Shown piece after piece: positions 7,724-17,392 of a stretch of DNA of 64,000 nt. The stretch's first letter is position 1. Every line of letters begins with the position of its first letter. This DNA is from Vallitalea okinawensis. GTDB taxonomy: Bacteria; Bacillota; Clostridia; Lachnospirales; PQDH01. Location: NCBI RefSeq assembly GCF_002964605.1, contig NZ_PQDH01000014.1, positions 1 through 64,000 on the forward strand, given 5' to 3'. The notes under the pieces are model-generated. The model made no database searches. It was not told where the DNA came from and saw nothing but the letters and a program-made list of their open reading frames with translations. A program made the position numbers and the translations under genes.

Positions 7724-8449
7724 CTATTCTGCCCAGTTATGCCATACGTCTTGGACATCATCGTCATCTTCTAATAAATCTAACATTTTTTGCATCTTCT
7801 TAAGATCTTCATCAGAAGTTAATTCAGTCGTTGTTTGAGGAATCATTTTTACCTCAGCTGAAATAGGTTGAATATCTACCGCATTGATAGCATCAGATAC
7901 TGCCCCAAAATCTTCTGGTGTCGTTATCACTACATACCCTTCTTCTTCAGCTTCGAAATCCTCAGCTCCTGCATCTAATGCTAGCATCATCATTTCATCT
8001 TCATCCATGCCGTCAGACTTTTCAATGATTATTTCACCTTTTTTGTCAAACATAAAGGATACGCAACCGGAAGTTCCCATGTTGCCACCGCCTTTTGTAA
8101 AGGCGTGACGTACATTCGCTGCTGTACGGTTTTTATTATCTGTAAGGCACTCTACGATAACAGCGACACCATTAGGACCATAACCTTCGTAAACAATGCT
8201 TTCATAGCTTACGTTATCACCTTCACCAGCTGCTTTTTTAATACTACGAGAAATTGTATCATTAGGCATATTGTTAGCTTTACACTTTGCAACAACATCC
8301 TTTAACTTCGTATTAAGCTCTGGATCTGGACCGCCTGCTTTTACAGCAACGGCAATCTCTCTACCTAATTTAGTAAATATCTTTCCCTTTTTAGCATCTT
8401 GTCTTTCTTTTCTATGTTTAATATTCGCGAACTTGGAATGTCCAGCCAT
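7724..8449 (-). CDS. yebC: YebC/PmpR (TACO1) family protein
   Basis: A 241-residue protein of normal family length with the signature start [25 protein letters not shown] and the motif [24 protein letters not shown]. YebC-type proteins are cytoplasmic and are reported either as DNA-binding regulators or as factors that help ribosomes through proline-rich stretches. The gene has a GGAGG-type site and an upstream terminator-like hairpin separating it from the next gene. Assignment is clear; the precise role here is not. Confidence 0.95.
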   Translation of the reverse strand: MAGHSKFANIKHRKERQDAKKGKIFTKLGREIAVAVKAGGPDPELNTKLKDVVAKCKANNMPNDTISRSIKKAAGEGDNVSYESIVYEGYGPNGVAVIVECLTDNKNRTAANVRHAFTKGGGNMGTSGCVSFMFDKKGEIIIEKSDGMDEDEMMMLALDAGAEDFEAEEEGYVVITTPEDFGAVSDAINAVDIQPISAEVKMIPQTTTELTSDEDLKKMQKMLDLLEDDDDVQDVWHNWAE

Positions 8450-8470
8450 ATTTAATCCTCCTTAAAAAGA

Positions 8471-8492
8471 ACCATTGAGTTAGCTCAATGGT
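8471..8492 (-). terminator. Hairpin between the membrane-protein gene and yebC
   Basis: Perfect 9-bp stem ACCATTGAG / CTCAATGGT with a 4-base loop, followed on the minus strand by TTCTTTTT and then the yebC ribosome site. It could end the upstream gene or attenuate yebC. Confidence 0.65.
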
Positions 8493-8590
8493 ATATTTTA
8501 TAGACTTATTTTAGCATGTTTCTAAGCCTTTGACAATATCAGCTATTACTATTGGGTTATTACTGAAATTCCTATAATGCTACTCTGCTA

Positions 8591-9415
8591 TTAGACTCGA
8601 ATATCAATATGAACCGATTCCTGGTCAGATTCTTTTCGCAATTTATCATATACTTTAAGAACAGTCATATTGGCATAGACACCTAAGATACTGATAATGA
8701 TAATTCCTCCAATAATACCGATGGTATCCATGTGCCCCAAAATATAAATGATAGGTGTCGTTAGTGAAAATAGAAGACCTATGAATAAGCCTAGTTTTAT
8801 AGTTAACATAAAATTATTCTTTAAAACAGTATAAGCACTACCTAAGTGATCTTTTAAACTCATTGGTCTATCTAATACTAACCCATAATGAATATAGCAA
8901 AAAGCAAAAGCTAGAGGTATATAAACAAATAGGTATAGACCCAATGCTTCAGTTAACGCGCTTATGTAGAATCCAGACATAATGATTAACTCTAACAAGA
9001 AAAATTTGAACCATCTGCTATAAGCTTCATCAAAGATCTTAGGTAAGTTAATATTGTCTATGTTGGCGGCTCTTAAATAACATAAATAAAAACTACGAAT
9101 GAAACTTGTTATTAAGATACTTAAAAGAATAATACCTATAGTCAAAGCTATATCAAGTTGAAAAATGGTTTGTACATGACCGTTATGATTATTATAAAAT
9201 ATACTCGGAAATTGCTCATATAGATAGCTCGCTTCTGGCGGAGCAGAAATCCAACCAAGTTTAATTGTAAATAGATTACTCGTAGGTATGTACGGTATAT
9301 CATAAATCCACTGATATAATAGTAAGTGAGTTGTGTTTTGAATGAAAGGTATTAATGCCAATATTAAAATGTTTTTCTTTAGGCTTTTATTAAAAACTTC
9401 CGTCAAAGAAATCAT
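8591..9415 (-). CDS. Polytopic membrane protein, unknown function
   Basis: A 274-residue protein with about six hydrophobic segments, roughly at residues 13-35, 88-108, 128-150, 155-180, 200-225 and 230-255. A charged C-terminal tail follows (LRKESDQESVHIDIRV). Nothing in it matches a catalytic motif I know. The layout resembles small uncharacterised Firmicutes membrane proteins. The ribosome site is weak. Its neighbour in the opposite direction is an exported protein also of unknown function. Confidence 0.75.
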   Translation of the reverse strand: MISLTEVFNKSLKKNILILALIPFIQNTTHLLLYQWIYDIPYIPTSNLFTIKLGWISAPPEASYLYEQFPSIFYNNHNGHVQTIFQLDIALTIGIILLSILITSFIRSFYLCYLRAANIDNINLPKIFDEAYSRWFKFFLLELIIMSGFYISALTEALGLYLFVYIPLAFAFCYIHYGLVLDRPMSLKDHLGSAYTVLKNNFMLTIKLGLFIGLLFSLTTPIIYILGHMDTIGIIGGIIIISILGVYANMTVLKVYDKLRKESDQESVHIDIRV

Positions 9416-9565
9416 AAGTAACCAACTTTCTTAAATATTATCTCAGATTATAAGTTCAAGTGTTCTTCAGCAATAATTTATTGATTAAATTATGGTTAAA
9501 GAATAGAATTACATATTTTTCATGTTATAATAAGATAATTATAGCACAGGCTAGGAGGTTGTCAA

Positions 9566-10750
9566 ATGAAGAAGCACATGATGCTCATACTTTTTATTCT
9601 TGTTCTCACCATTACCTCTATACTTGGTTTTATTCAATACAAAAATTTAGAAACACCCCAAGCATATGAACAATTACGGGTGTCAGAAATATACTCTGAA
9701 AAGCTAGGAATTATAAAAGATATCTATATAACAGGAAATAATAACATGCTGATCTTAGGACAAAAAGATAATGAAGTAACTATGTATCAGCTTAAGATAC
9801 ATACCTCTGAGCTTTATCCTATCTATACACTACAGGCTCATAAAAAAGTTGAGAGAATATTTGGTAGTCCTATGAATGACAATGAAATTATTAGTACTTA
9901 TAAAGATGGATTAGTACATGTTAAAATAAATGATGAAGAACCGAATCATTCTAACTTTTATCAGGACCCTATAGAAAATTTTAGTTCAATTACTTCCTTA
10001 GCCACTGATGGCTCTAGACTCTTTTATACTTATGATAATAACCCAAGGATTTATAACAACTCTTTTGGATATACAGGTGATATTTTCTACTCCATAATGA
10101 ATGATACGACTATGGAAAAGACATACCTTAATTTCCCTCATGATATTAATTTCCTAGATCGTTTAGATAATCGCCTTTATTATACCTCTCTTTATAAAGG
10201 TAGCATTAACCTCTATACCATAGACATGGATTATGGGCAAAATGAGTTTAAAAAGGAGCCTTTGTTAACGAATGTTATGTATGTAAACCCTCTTAATTAT
10301 CTAACAGGTTTTTGTGGGTTGCAGTATATATCTGAAGGATACAATGTAGTTGCACAAAAGCATCATGATGATGTACCTTTTTCAATTGCCACAATTCCTG
10401 CTAACACTGATATCCTAGGTGGTCTACCTGGAGTAGTCGCTAATGAATTCGGCAGCGATCATTTAGCTCTGGCCTATACGACATATAATGAAAATCATAA
10501 TGGTACTATAAGTATCTATCAACATGATGCTAAAGATAAGCTTAACGATATTTTTTGGCTTTCGGATTCAAAACCTATAGCTGTAGATCATCAACCTCTT
10601 GTTGGTCCACTGTATATGGATATATTGGATACTGGGAATGGAAGAAATGTGCATCTACTCTATTTTACTTATACTGATGAAAGATATAGTGCTTTTTTAT
10701 TAGATTTAAAAACGTTGGTTATGAAAGACATCTCTAATCTTATGTTTTAA
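9566..10750 (+). CDS. Membrane-anchored extracellular protein, possibly beta-propeller
   Basis: A 394-residue protein starting at ATG 9566 after GGAGG. Residues 4-24 form an uncleaved-looking signal anchor (no lipobox Cys). The remainder is extracellular and rich in short beta-strand-like segments with repeated patterns such as YxLxIHTSE, LFYTYDNN and LYYTSLYKG, which could form a beta-propeller; this is inference. I recognise no enzyme motif. An extended -10 (TGTTATAAT) lies around 9520. The gene ends at a strong terminator. Confidence 0.7.
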   Translation: MKKHMMLILFILVLTITSILGFIQYKNLETPQAYEQLRVSEIYSEKLGIIKDIYITGNNNMLILGQKDNEVTMYQLKIHTSELYPIYTLQAHKKVERIFGSPMNDNEIISTYKDGLVHVKINDEEPNHSNFYQDPIENFSSITSLATDGSRLFYTYDNNPRIYNNSFGYTGDIFYSIMNDTTMEKTYLNFPHDINFLDRLDNRLYYTSLYKGSINLYTIDMDYGQNEFKKEPLLTNVMYVNPLNYLTGFCGLQYISEGYNVVAQKHHDDVPFSIATIPANTDILGGLPGVVANEFGSDHLALAYTTYNENHNGTISIYQHDAKDKLNDIFWLSDSKPIAVDHQPLVGPLYMDILDTGNGRNVHLLYFTYTDERYSAFLLDLKTLVMKDISNLMF

Positions 10751-10778
10751 AGGGTAACTGAATACAAACAGTTACCCC
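10751..10778. terminator. Bidirectional terminator between convergent genes
   Basis: Stem GGGTAACTG / CAGTTACCC (10752-10760 and 10769-10777), followed by CCTTTT on the plus strand and CTTTAAAAC on the minus strand. Confidence 0.75.
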
Positions 10779-10799
10779 TTTTAAATACTCTATTTTCAA

Positions 10800-11621
10800 T
10801 TATTTAATCGCGCTATCTACCATACCTTTAACGAAATACTGCTGTAGGAATAAATACATGACTGTAATAGGGCATATGGCCATCAAAGCTGTAGCTGATG
10901 CAGCCCCAAAATTACTGGAGGACTGTGCGAAAAAATTCGCAACCGCTAATGTAACCACTTTCATATCCGGATCTTGTAAGAGATATAAAGAGAACTGGTA
11001 GTCATTCCATATATTCACCCCTACCAAAATAATGACTGTAGCAGTTACTGGTTTTAATAGAGGTAATATAATCTTATAATAAATACTAAACGATGAACAG
11101 CCATCTATGGAAGCAGCATTATCCAAGTCCATAGGAATGGTTCGAATAAAATTAGTGTATAAAAAAATACTCAAGGGCAGTTGATAGGTTGCCACAACTA
11201 ATATAATCCCCCAGAATGTACTTACACCACCAATCCGAGTTACAAAGGTCAATAAAGGAACTAAGATACTCAAAGGTGGTATCATCATAACAGCTAAAAT
11301 GACATTTAACATCGTCTTATTTAAACCACTACGATTCCTTGCAAGGGGATATGCTGCCATGGCTCCAAGGATAGTTATTATCAATACTGCAGTTATTGTG
11401 ATAATTAAGCTATTTTTCATAGCCGAAAAAATTTCAGCACGCTCTATTGCTTTGATGAAGTTTTCTAGATAGAGCTCTTTAGGTAATATCCATCTTGAAG
11501 ATAGATCTGTCTTAGCCTTTAGTGCTACCGTGATGCTGATATAAAAAGGTACAATATGTATAAGGCAGATAACGCCTGCTATAATGGTCTTCAACCAATT
11601 ATTTTTAAGGAATGTTTTCAT
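10800..11621 (-). CDS. Sugar ABC transporter permease, MalG/AraQ type (importer 1)
   Basis: A 273-residue inner-membrane subunit with six hydrophobic segments and the EAA loop around DNAASIDGCSSFSIYYKIILPLLKP, which docks onto the ATPase. This is the CUT1 carbohydrate-uptake family. Its start codon overlaps the stop of the upstream permease by one base (TAATG), indicating translational coupling. No ATPase gene is in this operon, so a shared MsmX/UgpC-type ATPase must be used; one is encoded at about 30.1-31.2 kb. Confidence 0.94.
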   Translation of the reverse strand: MKTFLKNNWLKTIIAGVICLIHIVPFYISITVALKAKTDLSSRWILPKELYLENFIKAIERAEIFSAMKNSLIITITAVLIITILGAMAAYPLARNRSGLNKTMLNVILAVMMIPPLSILVPLLTFVTRIGGVSTFWGIILVVATYQLPLSIFLYTNFIRTIPMDLDNAASIDGCSSFSIYYKIILPLLKPVTATVIILVGVNIWNDYQFSLYLLQDPDMKVVTLAVANFFAQSSSNFGAASATALMAICPITVMYLFLQQYFVKGMVDSAIK

Positions 11622-12514
11622 TACATATCCACCTCATTTTTATCAAATATTTTTATTGTCAATAGAGCAACACCCATGATGATTAAGAATAGTATGACCC
11701 CCATAGCTGATGAATAACCCGCCGCTTGGGTCTTAAAATAAGTATGGTCAACCAAAGTTGAAATAGAATGGCTGGAATAACCAGGACCACCATTTGTTAA
11801 GGCTTTAATAACATCAAACAGCTTAAGACCACCGATTAGATTCAATGTGACAGATGTAACAATAGCTGGGTAGAGTAAAGGTAGTGTAATTTTGAAGAAC
11901 TGGCTGATGGGACCTGCGCCATCGATTTGGGCCGCTTCATAATACATCTTAGGAATATTTTGTAATCCAGCTAGATAGATAACCATAGAAACCCCTGTGT
12001 ATTGTATAGTGTTGACTAAGGTAATAATCCATACCGCCTGATTCCCTTTAGCTAGCCAATCAACAGATTCTAATCCCAAAACACGGAGTACATCATTCAA
12101 GGCACCACTGTTATATTGAAATATAAAATACCACATGTATCCCATAATAACTGCTGCTATTAGGACTGGTAAATAAACCACGGTTCTTGTGGTTTTACTC
12201 CCAATAAATTTTTTGTCCAGAAAAACAGCATAAAATAATCCTAACATTTGTTGAAGAATCGTGCTGCCAATACCATAAATAAGTGTATTTTTGAGTGCCA
12301 ACTGCAAAATCTCATCATGCAAAAGATTTTTATAATTTAACCAACCTATATATTCAAAGTTTTGAGAGAAACCGTTCCAATTAGTAAAGGAAATTCGAAT
12401 ACCACTAACAAAAGGATAGAAAACAAATATACAAAATAATATAAGTGCTGGTAAATACATAATATTGATCATATTTTTTTCATTGATTATATTGGTCTTC
12501 CTACTCTCACTCAT
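11621..12514 (-). CDS. Sugar ABC transporter permease, MalF/UgpA type (importer 1)
   Basis: A 297-residue permease, partner of the MalG-type subunit. It has about six membrane segments and the EAA motif YYEAAQIDGAGPISQFFKITLPLL. The conserved N-terminal feature FVSGIRISFTNWNGF is present. It lies downstream of the binding-protein gene, with a structured 150-base gap that probably lowers permease expression relative to binding protein. Substrate is probably an oligosaccharide, by family. Confidence 0.94.
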   Translation of the reverse strand: MSESRKTNIINEKNMINIMYLPALILFCIFVFYPFVSGIRISFTNWNGFSQNFEYIGWLNYKNLLHDEILQLALKNTLIYGIGSTILQQMLGLFYAVFLDKKFIGSKTTRTVVYLPVLIAAVIMGYMWYFIFQYNSGALNDVLRVLGLESVDWLAKGNQAVWIITLVNTIQYTGVSMVIYLAGLQNIPKMYYEAAQIDGAGPISQFFKITLPLLYPAIVTSVTLNLIGGLKLFDVIKALTNGGPGYSSHSISTLVDHTYFKTQAAGYSSAMGVILFLIIMGVALLTIKIFDKNEVDM

Positions 12515-12546
12515 ATGTACCCTCCTTTTCAGATCTATGTACTAAA

Positions 12547-12621
12547 GTGGCTAACGCCACGTTAAAACTGAAATAGGAAAGTACGATACCTTGCGAGCAA
12601 AACTCGAACATTCCTATTTCA
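12547..12621 (-). promoter_or_regulatory. Intergenic stem-loops between binding protein and permease genes
   Basis: Two inverted repeats lie upstream of the permease start: GTGGC/GCCAC (12547-12560) and a long-range stem TGAAATAGGAA / TTCCTATTTCA (12569-12579 with 12611-12621) enclosing CGAG...CTCG. Such elements between binding-protein and membrane-subunit genes are known in other ABC operons to stabilise the upstream mRNA segment; the role here is inference. Confidence 0.55.
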
Positions 12622-12626
12622 AAATA

Positions 12627-12654
12627 AAAGGGTAGGTATTTCTGCCTACCCTTT
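12627..12654 (-). terminator. Partial terminator after the importer 1 binding protein
   Basis: Ten-bp stem AAAGGGTAGG / CCTACCCTTT immediately after the binding-protein stop; on the minus strand it is followed by TATTTTG. It probably causes partial termination before the permease genes. Confidence 0.65.
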
Positions 12655-12665
12655 CTATTGAACTT

Positions 12666-13991
12666 TCAGTTATATAATTTATCGAAGTCTTCTTTCATTT
12701 TAGCTGTCGCTTCTTCTATTGTCATTTCATCAGCAATTAACGCAGATCCAGTTGCACACATGGTGTCCCACATACCGCTAGGTAAATAAACTCGATCAAA
12801 ATAAGGAACAGAGGGTACCTCTTGATGTTTTGCATAATCTTCTTTCAAAATTCCTGTATCACTCTCTGCCGTCGTTAATCCTGCTGGCACACCACTGATT
12901 GTAGCCAATTTGCTCATCACTTCTGGTCTAGCAATATAACTAAGGAATTCAAGACATGCTTCTTTGTTTTCAGTATCTTTCCAAATACCTAAAGTGGTTC
13001 TTTCTCCAGATATTAAGAACGGTGTATCTTCGCTATAATAAGCAGGAACAGGCATAAATCCTAAGTTTGCATCAGGGTTATAAGATAATGCTTCACTAAT
13101 AATGTAGTTACCATAAAGACCAAATGCTGTTTCTCCAGTACCTAACATTCTTGCAACATCTGAGTAAGTACCAGTTAAAGCATCTGCATTAAAGTAACCT
13201 GCATCATACATATTTTCAAATAAGGCATTAACCTCATTCCAGCCTTCGCTGTTGAAATTTCCATCTAATAATTGCTGATCATAATCCTGAGTTGTTGTTA
13301 ACATGACTGCTGGTCCAACCCAGTCAAGAAAATTACCTACTGTCCAGTTGTCTTTTCCACCAAGACTAATTGGTGCTGCATCAGTGTTTTCTTTAATGGA
13401 AGCACATGCCTTTTGGAAATCATCCCATGTTGTGATACTATCCACATCAATACCAGCTTGCTCTACTACATCTTTATTGTATGCTATACCTGCTACGTCG
13501 ACATCTATAGGTAAAACATAAATATGACCTGCTTCATCAGTTATAACAGGCTCAATAGCTGGATGTAATACCTTAGCCCATTCTTGATCCTCTAATGGTG
13601 TTAAATATTCACTATAGCGAAGTACGGACCATCCATGAGTTGACCACATATCAGGTAATTCGTTTGCTGCCATCTTCGCTTTCATAACTGGTTCATAGTC
13701 AGGTAGTGAGATGATGTTTGCTTCAATATCAGTTTCTTCTTCAAATCCCTTAGCAACCTCTTCTAATCCAATAGTAATCTGATCATCAATACCAAAATTC
13801 ACAGCCACATCAATACTAACTTTTTTATCTTTTTTTGAATCTTTGCTGCTATCTTTCTCCTTAGTTTGTGGACTTTCTTTCTCACCTTGATTTTGTGTCG
13901 TGTCTGCTGTATCACTACTACATCCTATAATACCTGTTGCTAAAATACTAATAAGACAACACGTAACTATCTTTTTAATGAACCCCTTCAT
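12666..13991 (-). CDS. Sugar-binding lipoprotein of ABC importer 1
   Basis: Start placed at ATG 13991 after AAAAGGAG (an upstream in-frame GTG overlaps that site), giving 441 residues. The lipobox ATGIIGC at about residues 18-24 anchors it to the outer face of the membrane. A Lys/Ser/Asp-rich linker precedes a family 1 solute-binding fold with motifs PDMWSTHGWSVLRYSEYL and YNKDVVEQAGID. It captures sugar for the two permeases downstream. The divergently transcribed YesM/YesN pair is the likely regulator. A paralogue sharing the STHGWSVxRY motif is encoded at 17.4-18.7 kb. Confidence 0.93.
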   Translation of the reverse strand: MKGFIKKIVTCCLISILATGIIGCSSDTADTTQNQGEKESPQTKEKDSSKDSKKDKKVSIDVAVNFGIDDQITIGLEEVAKGFEEETDIEANIISLPDYEPVMKAKMAANELPDMWSTHGWSVLRYSEYLTPLEDQEWAKVLHPAIEPVITDEAGHIYVLPIDVDVAGIAYNKDVVEQAGIDVDSITTWDDFQKACASIKENTDAAPISLGGKDNWTVGNFLDWVGPAVMLTTTQDYDQQLLDGNFNSEGWNEVNALFENMYDAGYFNADALTGTYSDVARMLGTGETAFGLYGNYIISEALSYNPDANLGFMPVPAYYSEDTPFLISGERTTLGIWKDTENKEACLEFLSYIARPEVMSKLATISGVPAGLTTAESDTGILKEDYAKHQEVPSVPYFDRVYLPSGMWDTMCATGSALIADEMTIEEATAKMKEDFDKLYN

Positions 13992-14130
13992 TTCAATCAC
14001 TCCTTTTTTATTCTAAGAGCCAATACCCTTATATGTTTCATTATAAGAATTTGAGTAAGATATGAAAGGATGCATTTCTACAATTCATGTACTCATTTCT
14101 ACACTACATATATGGTTACCAATAAAGTTT

Positions 14131-14160
14131 TGGTATAATTTTTCTATAAATGTTATAATA
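14131..14160 (+). promoter_or_regulatory. Sigma-A-type promoter of the yesMN-like operon 1
   Basis: TTGGTA (14131-14136), an 18-base spacer and TATAAT (14155-14160), 36 bases upstream of the kinase start codon. Confidence 0.6.
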
Positions 14161-14195
14161 CTTTTACGGTATAACTTTATGAAAGGGGTCCTTCG

Positions 14196-15935
14196 ATGCG
14201 TTTTTCTCATTCCCTTAGATTTCGATTAATATTGGTGTTTATTATAACCATACTTCTCTTCGCTACTTTCATTATGTTCACACTACCTATGTATTATAAA
14301 GACCTCTTGAATGACCAAACGACTACTTTAAAAGAAAGTACATTAAAAGCTATGGAGAAAAATTTAGAGTCTTATTTCTCAGAACTTAATCGATTAACTG
14401 TTATACCTTATTATGATGAAGAGTTTATGCTAGCGTTAAATAAAATTGAATATGCAGCGTTTTATGAGTTTGAAGAAAATGATCTTTATCCTTTTTATGA
14501 CACATTAAGCTCAACTTTGCAAAGCTATTTATTAAATACCCGTGACGAGGTATTGAGTACTGTCTTAGTCCATAATAATGGTCAAATGATAAGTTGCTCA
14601 AAGAAATATGGATCAAGCACAATAACCTATGACTACCCCTACAGAGAAAAAGATTGGTATAAAAAAGCTATGGATGCTGAAGATGGTATCGCATTTATTA
14701 GTAATCACAGTCAAGATTATTTGTATAAAGCTATTGAAAAAGACGTTTTTTCTTTCACACGACTTATCATTGACCCTACCACCAAAGAGCCTTTATGTGT
14801 TATTATGGCTGATGCTTCAACAGATGTATTTGAGCTCCTTTTTAAGGACATCGTTCTGGATGTTTCATACATAGGTTGTATCATCGATGCTGATGGGAAC
14901 TTAATTTATAGTAATAATAGTACTTTGGCATATCCATTGGTTACTCAGATGAATCGGCAAGGAGTTAACGCTATTGAAGAGTATTTAACCATTGAAAAGG
15001 TTATTGATGAAAGCGGATGGAAAATGATTCTTTTTCTTTCCCAAAAAGAACTCGATGCAAAGAATAACACCATTTATCTATTCAGCTTTTCATTCATCCT
15101 ATTAGAGGTGTTACTCACCATTTTTATTCTTTTCTTTTTATCTAAGACCATAACAGACCCCTTTAATAGACTTAGTGAAGGTATAAAAGAAGTAGAAAAA
15201 GGTAATCTTCAAGTCACTTTTTATGATAAGGGTAAGGGTGAACTAGCCTTATTAGGGCATTCATTAAATCACATGGTTAAGCGACTTAATGATTTAATCA
15301 ATAGAGAATATAAAGCCCGTATAAGTCAACAACAAGCTAAATATGCGGCTTTACAATCTCAGATTCAGCCTCATTTTCTCTATAACACTTTAAATGGTTT
15401 CATAGGACTAAATCGTTTAGGTAAACATAAAGAACTTGATGAAGCTATTATCAGTCTTACCCGAATGTTGCGATACACCCTAAGCCAAGATGAGCAAACA
15501 ACTATTAAAGAAGAAATGAAACTTCTTAAGCATTACCTCTACCTTCAAAAATTAAGATTTGATACCCGTTTAGATTACCAGATTACTACGGATCCGAATT
15601 TAAACAACTTACTGATACCTAAGTTACTACTTCAACCTCTTGTTGAAAATGCCATTATTCATGGTATTGAACCTCTACATCTTAACGGTTTTATTGACAT
15701 TGAAGGTAAGGTGACAGAAGAAGGTATTTATCTGGTTATCCACGATAATGGAGAAGGTATGGACTTTAGAGATTGGGCACATTTTGATGGGATTGGTCTC
15801 AAGAATGTTAGAGAAAGACTACTCTTTTATTATAAGAATGCTCAAATACAAATTTACTCGGAACACTTAAAAGGAACCACTATTGAAATGATAATACCAA
15901 AAGGGGATGCTTTGTATGAAGATTTTAATAGCTGA
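14196..15935 (+). CDS. YesM-type sensor histidine kinase 1
   Basis: A 579-residue membrane kinase. One N-terminal helix (about 10-32), a Cache-like extracellular sensor (about 35-285), a second helix (about 290-315) and a HAMP domain lead to the His_kinase domain QIQPHFLYNTLNGF with phospho-acceptor His393. A HATPase domain with LVENAIIHGI and DNGEGMD follows. This family senses extracellular sugars or binding-protein complexes and controls nearby ABC importers. It overlaps the downstream regulator gene, so the two are coupled. Confidence 0.93.
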   Translation: MRFSHSLRFRLILVFIITILLFATFIMFTLPMYYKDLLNDQTTTLKESTLKAMEKNLESYFSELNRLTVIPYYDEEFMLALNKIEYAAFYEFEENDLYPFYDTLSSTLQSYLLNTRDEVLSTVLVHNNGQMISCSKKYGSSTITYDYPYREKDWYKKAMDAEDGIAFISNHSQDYLYKAIEKDVFSFTRLIIDPTTKEPLCVIMADASTDVFELLFKDIVLDVSYIGCIIDADGNLIYSNNSTLAYPLVTQMNRQGVNAIEEYLTIEKVIDESGWKMILFLSQKELDAKNNTIYLFSFSFILLEVLLTIFILFFLSKTITDPFNRLSEGIKEVEKGNLQVTFYDKGKGELALLGHSLNHMVKRLNDLINREYKARISQQQAKYAALQSQIQPHFLYNTLNGFIGLNRLGKHKELDEAIISLTRMLRYTLSQDEQTTIKEEMKLLKHYLYLQKLRFDTRLDYQITTDPNLNNLLIPKLLLQPLVENAIIHGIEPLHLNGFIDIEGKVTEEGIYLVIHDNGEGMDFRDWAHFDGIGLKNVRERLLFYYKNAQIQIYSEHLKGTTIEMIIPKGDALYEDFNS

Positions 15936-17334
15936 TGATGAATACCTTGTTCGTGAAAGCTTAATAGCTTTATTAGAAGAAGCACTCTTAAAGCCTGATA
16001 TTATTCAAACGACCAACGGTACTGAAACCTTAGAGAAAGTTCAAAACTTTTATCCTGATATAGCATTCATTGATATTCGTATGCCTGGAATGAATGGCTT
16101 AGAAGCTATTCGCCACATGAAAGAACACTGCCCTCATACACAGTTCATTATATTAACCGGTTATTCTAGATTTGAATATGCAAAAGAAGCCTTAGAATTA
16201 GGTGTAAAAAGTTATCTCCTTAAACCTATTACACTTGAAGAATTAACAGAAGCTTTAAATGTAGCTTCTGTAGCTAAAAAGCAAATGGACTTATATAGTA
16301 ATTCTGAATTTGAAAAAGATATTTGGCATTTTAATAAATGGAAGTGTAGTGGTAAGATTCAAACTTTAAAGATTATTCCTGAATCCAGTGATGAAGCTAA
16401 CTTCCTTTTACTTGTGGATCACTTAAGACAACTCATTGAGAAATACATAAATCATCAATTTTATATAGCATTAAAAGAAAATAAAGAACAATATATCGAT
16501 TGTATCTGCTATTGGGATTTTAAAGCTAAAGATAATCATGAAGATAACTGTTTTGATTCATTTTATAATCATCTATTGGCTACGCTAAAAACTTTTAAAT
16601 TTCCAATATCCTTAGTTGCATCTTCAGAATGCCCCCAAGTAAAAGACCTTAAAAAAGCTTATCATCAAATAGATAATTTATCACTTCTTCGCATCGGACT
16701 TGGCATAGGTCGAGCATATAGCTTATGCCATCTTCAAAGTTATTATAGAGCATTAGATGACAAAAGCCTTAAACTACTAGTTTTATCTGAACATTTAAGT
16801 AAATACTACTTATCTCAAAAATATTTAGAATATATGAAGATTATTAACTCTGAACCTTTTAATTCAATTACAACTACGTCAAGAGCCTTAACCAAACCTA
16901 TTATGACTTATTTATCTACAAGACTTCCTCTGAATTTAACTCAGGGTACCGACTTATTAACTGCCTTAAAAGCTTGTGGTGAATCTATTCTCGTTAAAAG
17001 CGCTAGTACTCAAAAAGATCCTGTTGAACAAATGAAGCAGTATATTCACTCTAATTATATGAAGGATATTGGAATAAGTGAAATAGCTGATCAACTAGAC
17101 TTAACACCAAATTACATAAGCACACTTTTCAAACGCCAAACAAATAAAACCTTTTTAAGCTATCTTACCGAGGTCCGAATGCTTAAAGCCAAAGAGCTCT
17201 TAGCCTCACCTCTAACCATCAGTGATATTACCTCAAGAGTTGGCTATTGTAGCACAAGGCATTTCTCAAAGACATTCAAAAAGTATTATAAGAAAACACC
17301 TACTGCTTATAGAGAAGACTTCCTTTCACATTAA
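15916..17334 (+). CDS. YesN-type AraC-family response regulator 1
   Basis: Start placed at ATG 15916 (AAAGGGG about 10 bases upstream); an ATG at 15907 is too close to that site. The 472-residue protein has a receiver domain with D7-D8 and phospho-acceptor D53 (FIDIRMPG), a long middle linker, and a C-terminal AraC double helix-turn-helix (about 370-468) with ISEIADQLDLTPNYISTLFK and VGYCSTRHFSKTFKKY. It overlaps the kinase gene by 20 bases. Probable target: the importer 1 operon. The stop codon sits in the loop of a perfect hairpin. Confidence 0.93.
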   Translation: MKILIADDEYLVRESLIALLEEALLKPDIIQTTNGTETLEKVQNFYPDIAFIDIRMPGMNGLEAIRHMKEHCPHTQFIILTGYSRFEYAKEALELGVKSYLLKPITLEELTEALNVASVAKKQMDLYSNSEFEKDIWHFNKWKCSGKIQTLKIIPESSDEANFLLLVDHLRQLIEKYINHQFYIALKENKEQYIDCICYWDFKAKDNHEDNCFDSFYNHLLATLKTFKFPISLVASSECPQVKDLKKAYHQIDNLSLLRIGLGIGRAYSLCHLQSYYRALDDKSLKLLVLSEHLSKYYLSQKYLEYMKIINSEPFNSITTTSRALTKPIMTYLSTRLPLNLTQGTDLLTALKACGESILVKSASTQKDPVEQMKQYIHSNYMKDIGISEIADQLDLTPNYISTLFKRQTNKTFLSYLTEVRMLKAKELLASPLTISDITSRVGYCSTRHFSKTFKKYYKKTPTAYREDFLSH

Positions 17335-17348
17335 AGGAAGTCTTCTCT
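17311..17348 (+). terminator. Perfect 16-bp hairpin spanning the regulator stop codon
   Basis: AGAGAAGACTTCCTTT (17311-17326) pairs without mismatch to 17333-17348; the 6-base loop contains the first base of the TAA stop. The 5' arm encodes the last residues of the response regulator. Only a weak T-rich tract follows on either strand. Confidence 0.65.
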
Positions 17349-17392
17349 ATTCATTACTATAGCGTTACTATCATAAAAGTAGAAATAATTTT

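Noticed and set aside
7884-8465. Series of plus-strand frames opposite yebC
   Set aside because: Antisense to a highly conserved gene, no ribosome sites, composition explained by the codons of yebC.
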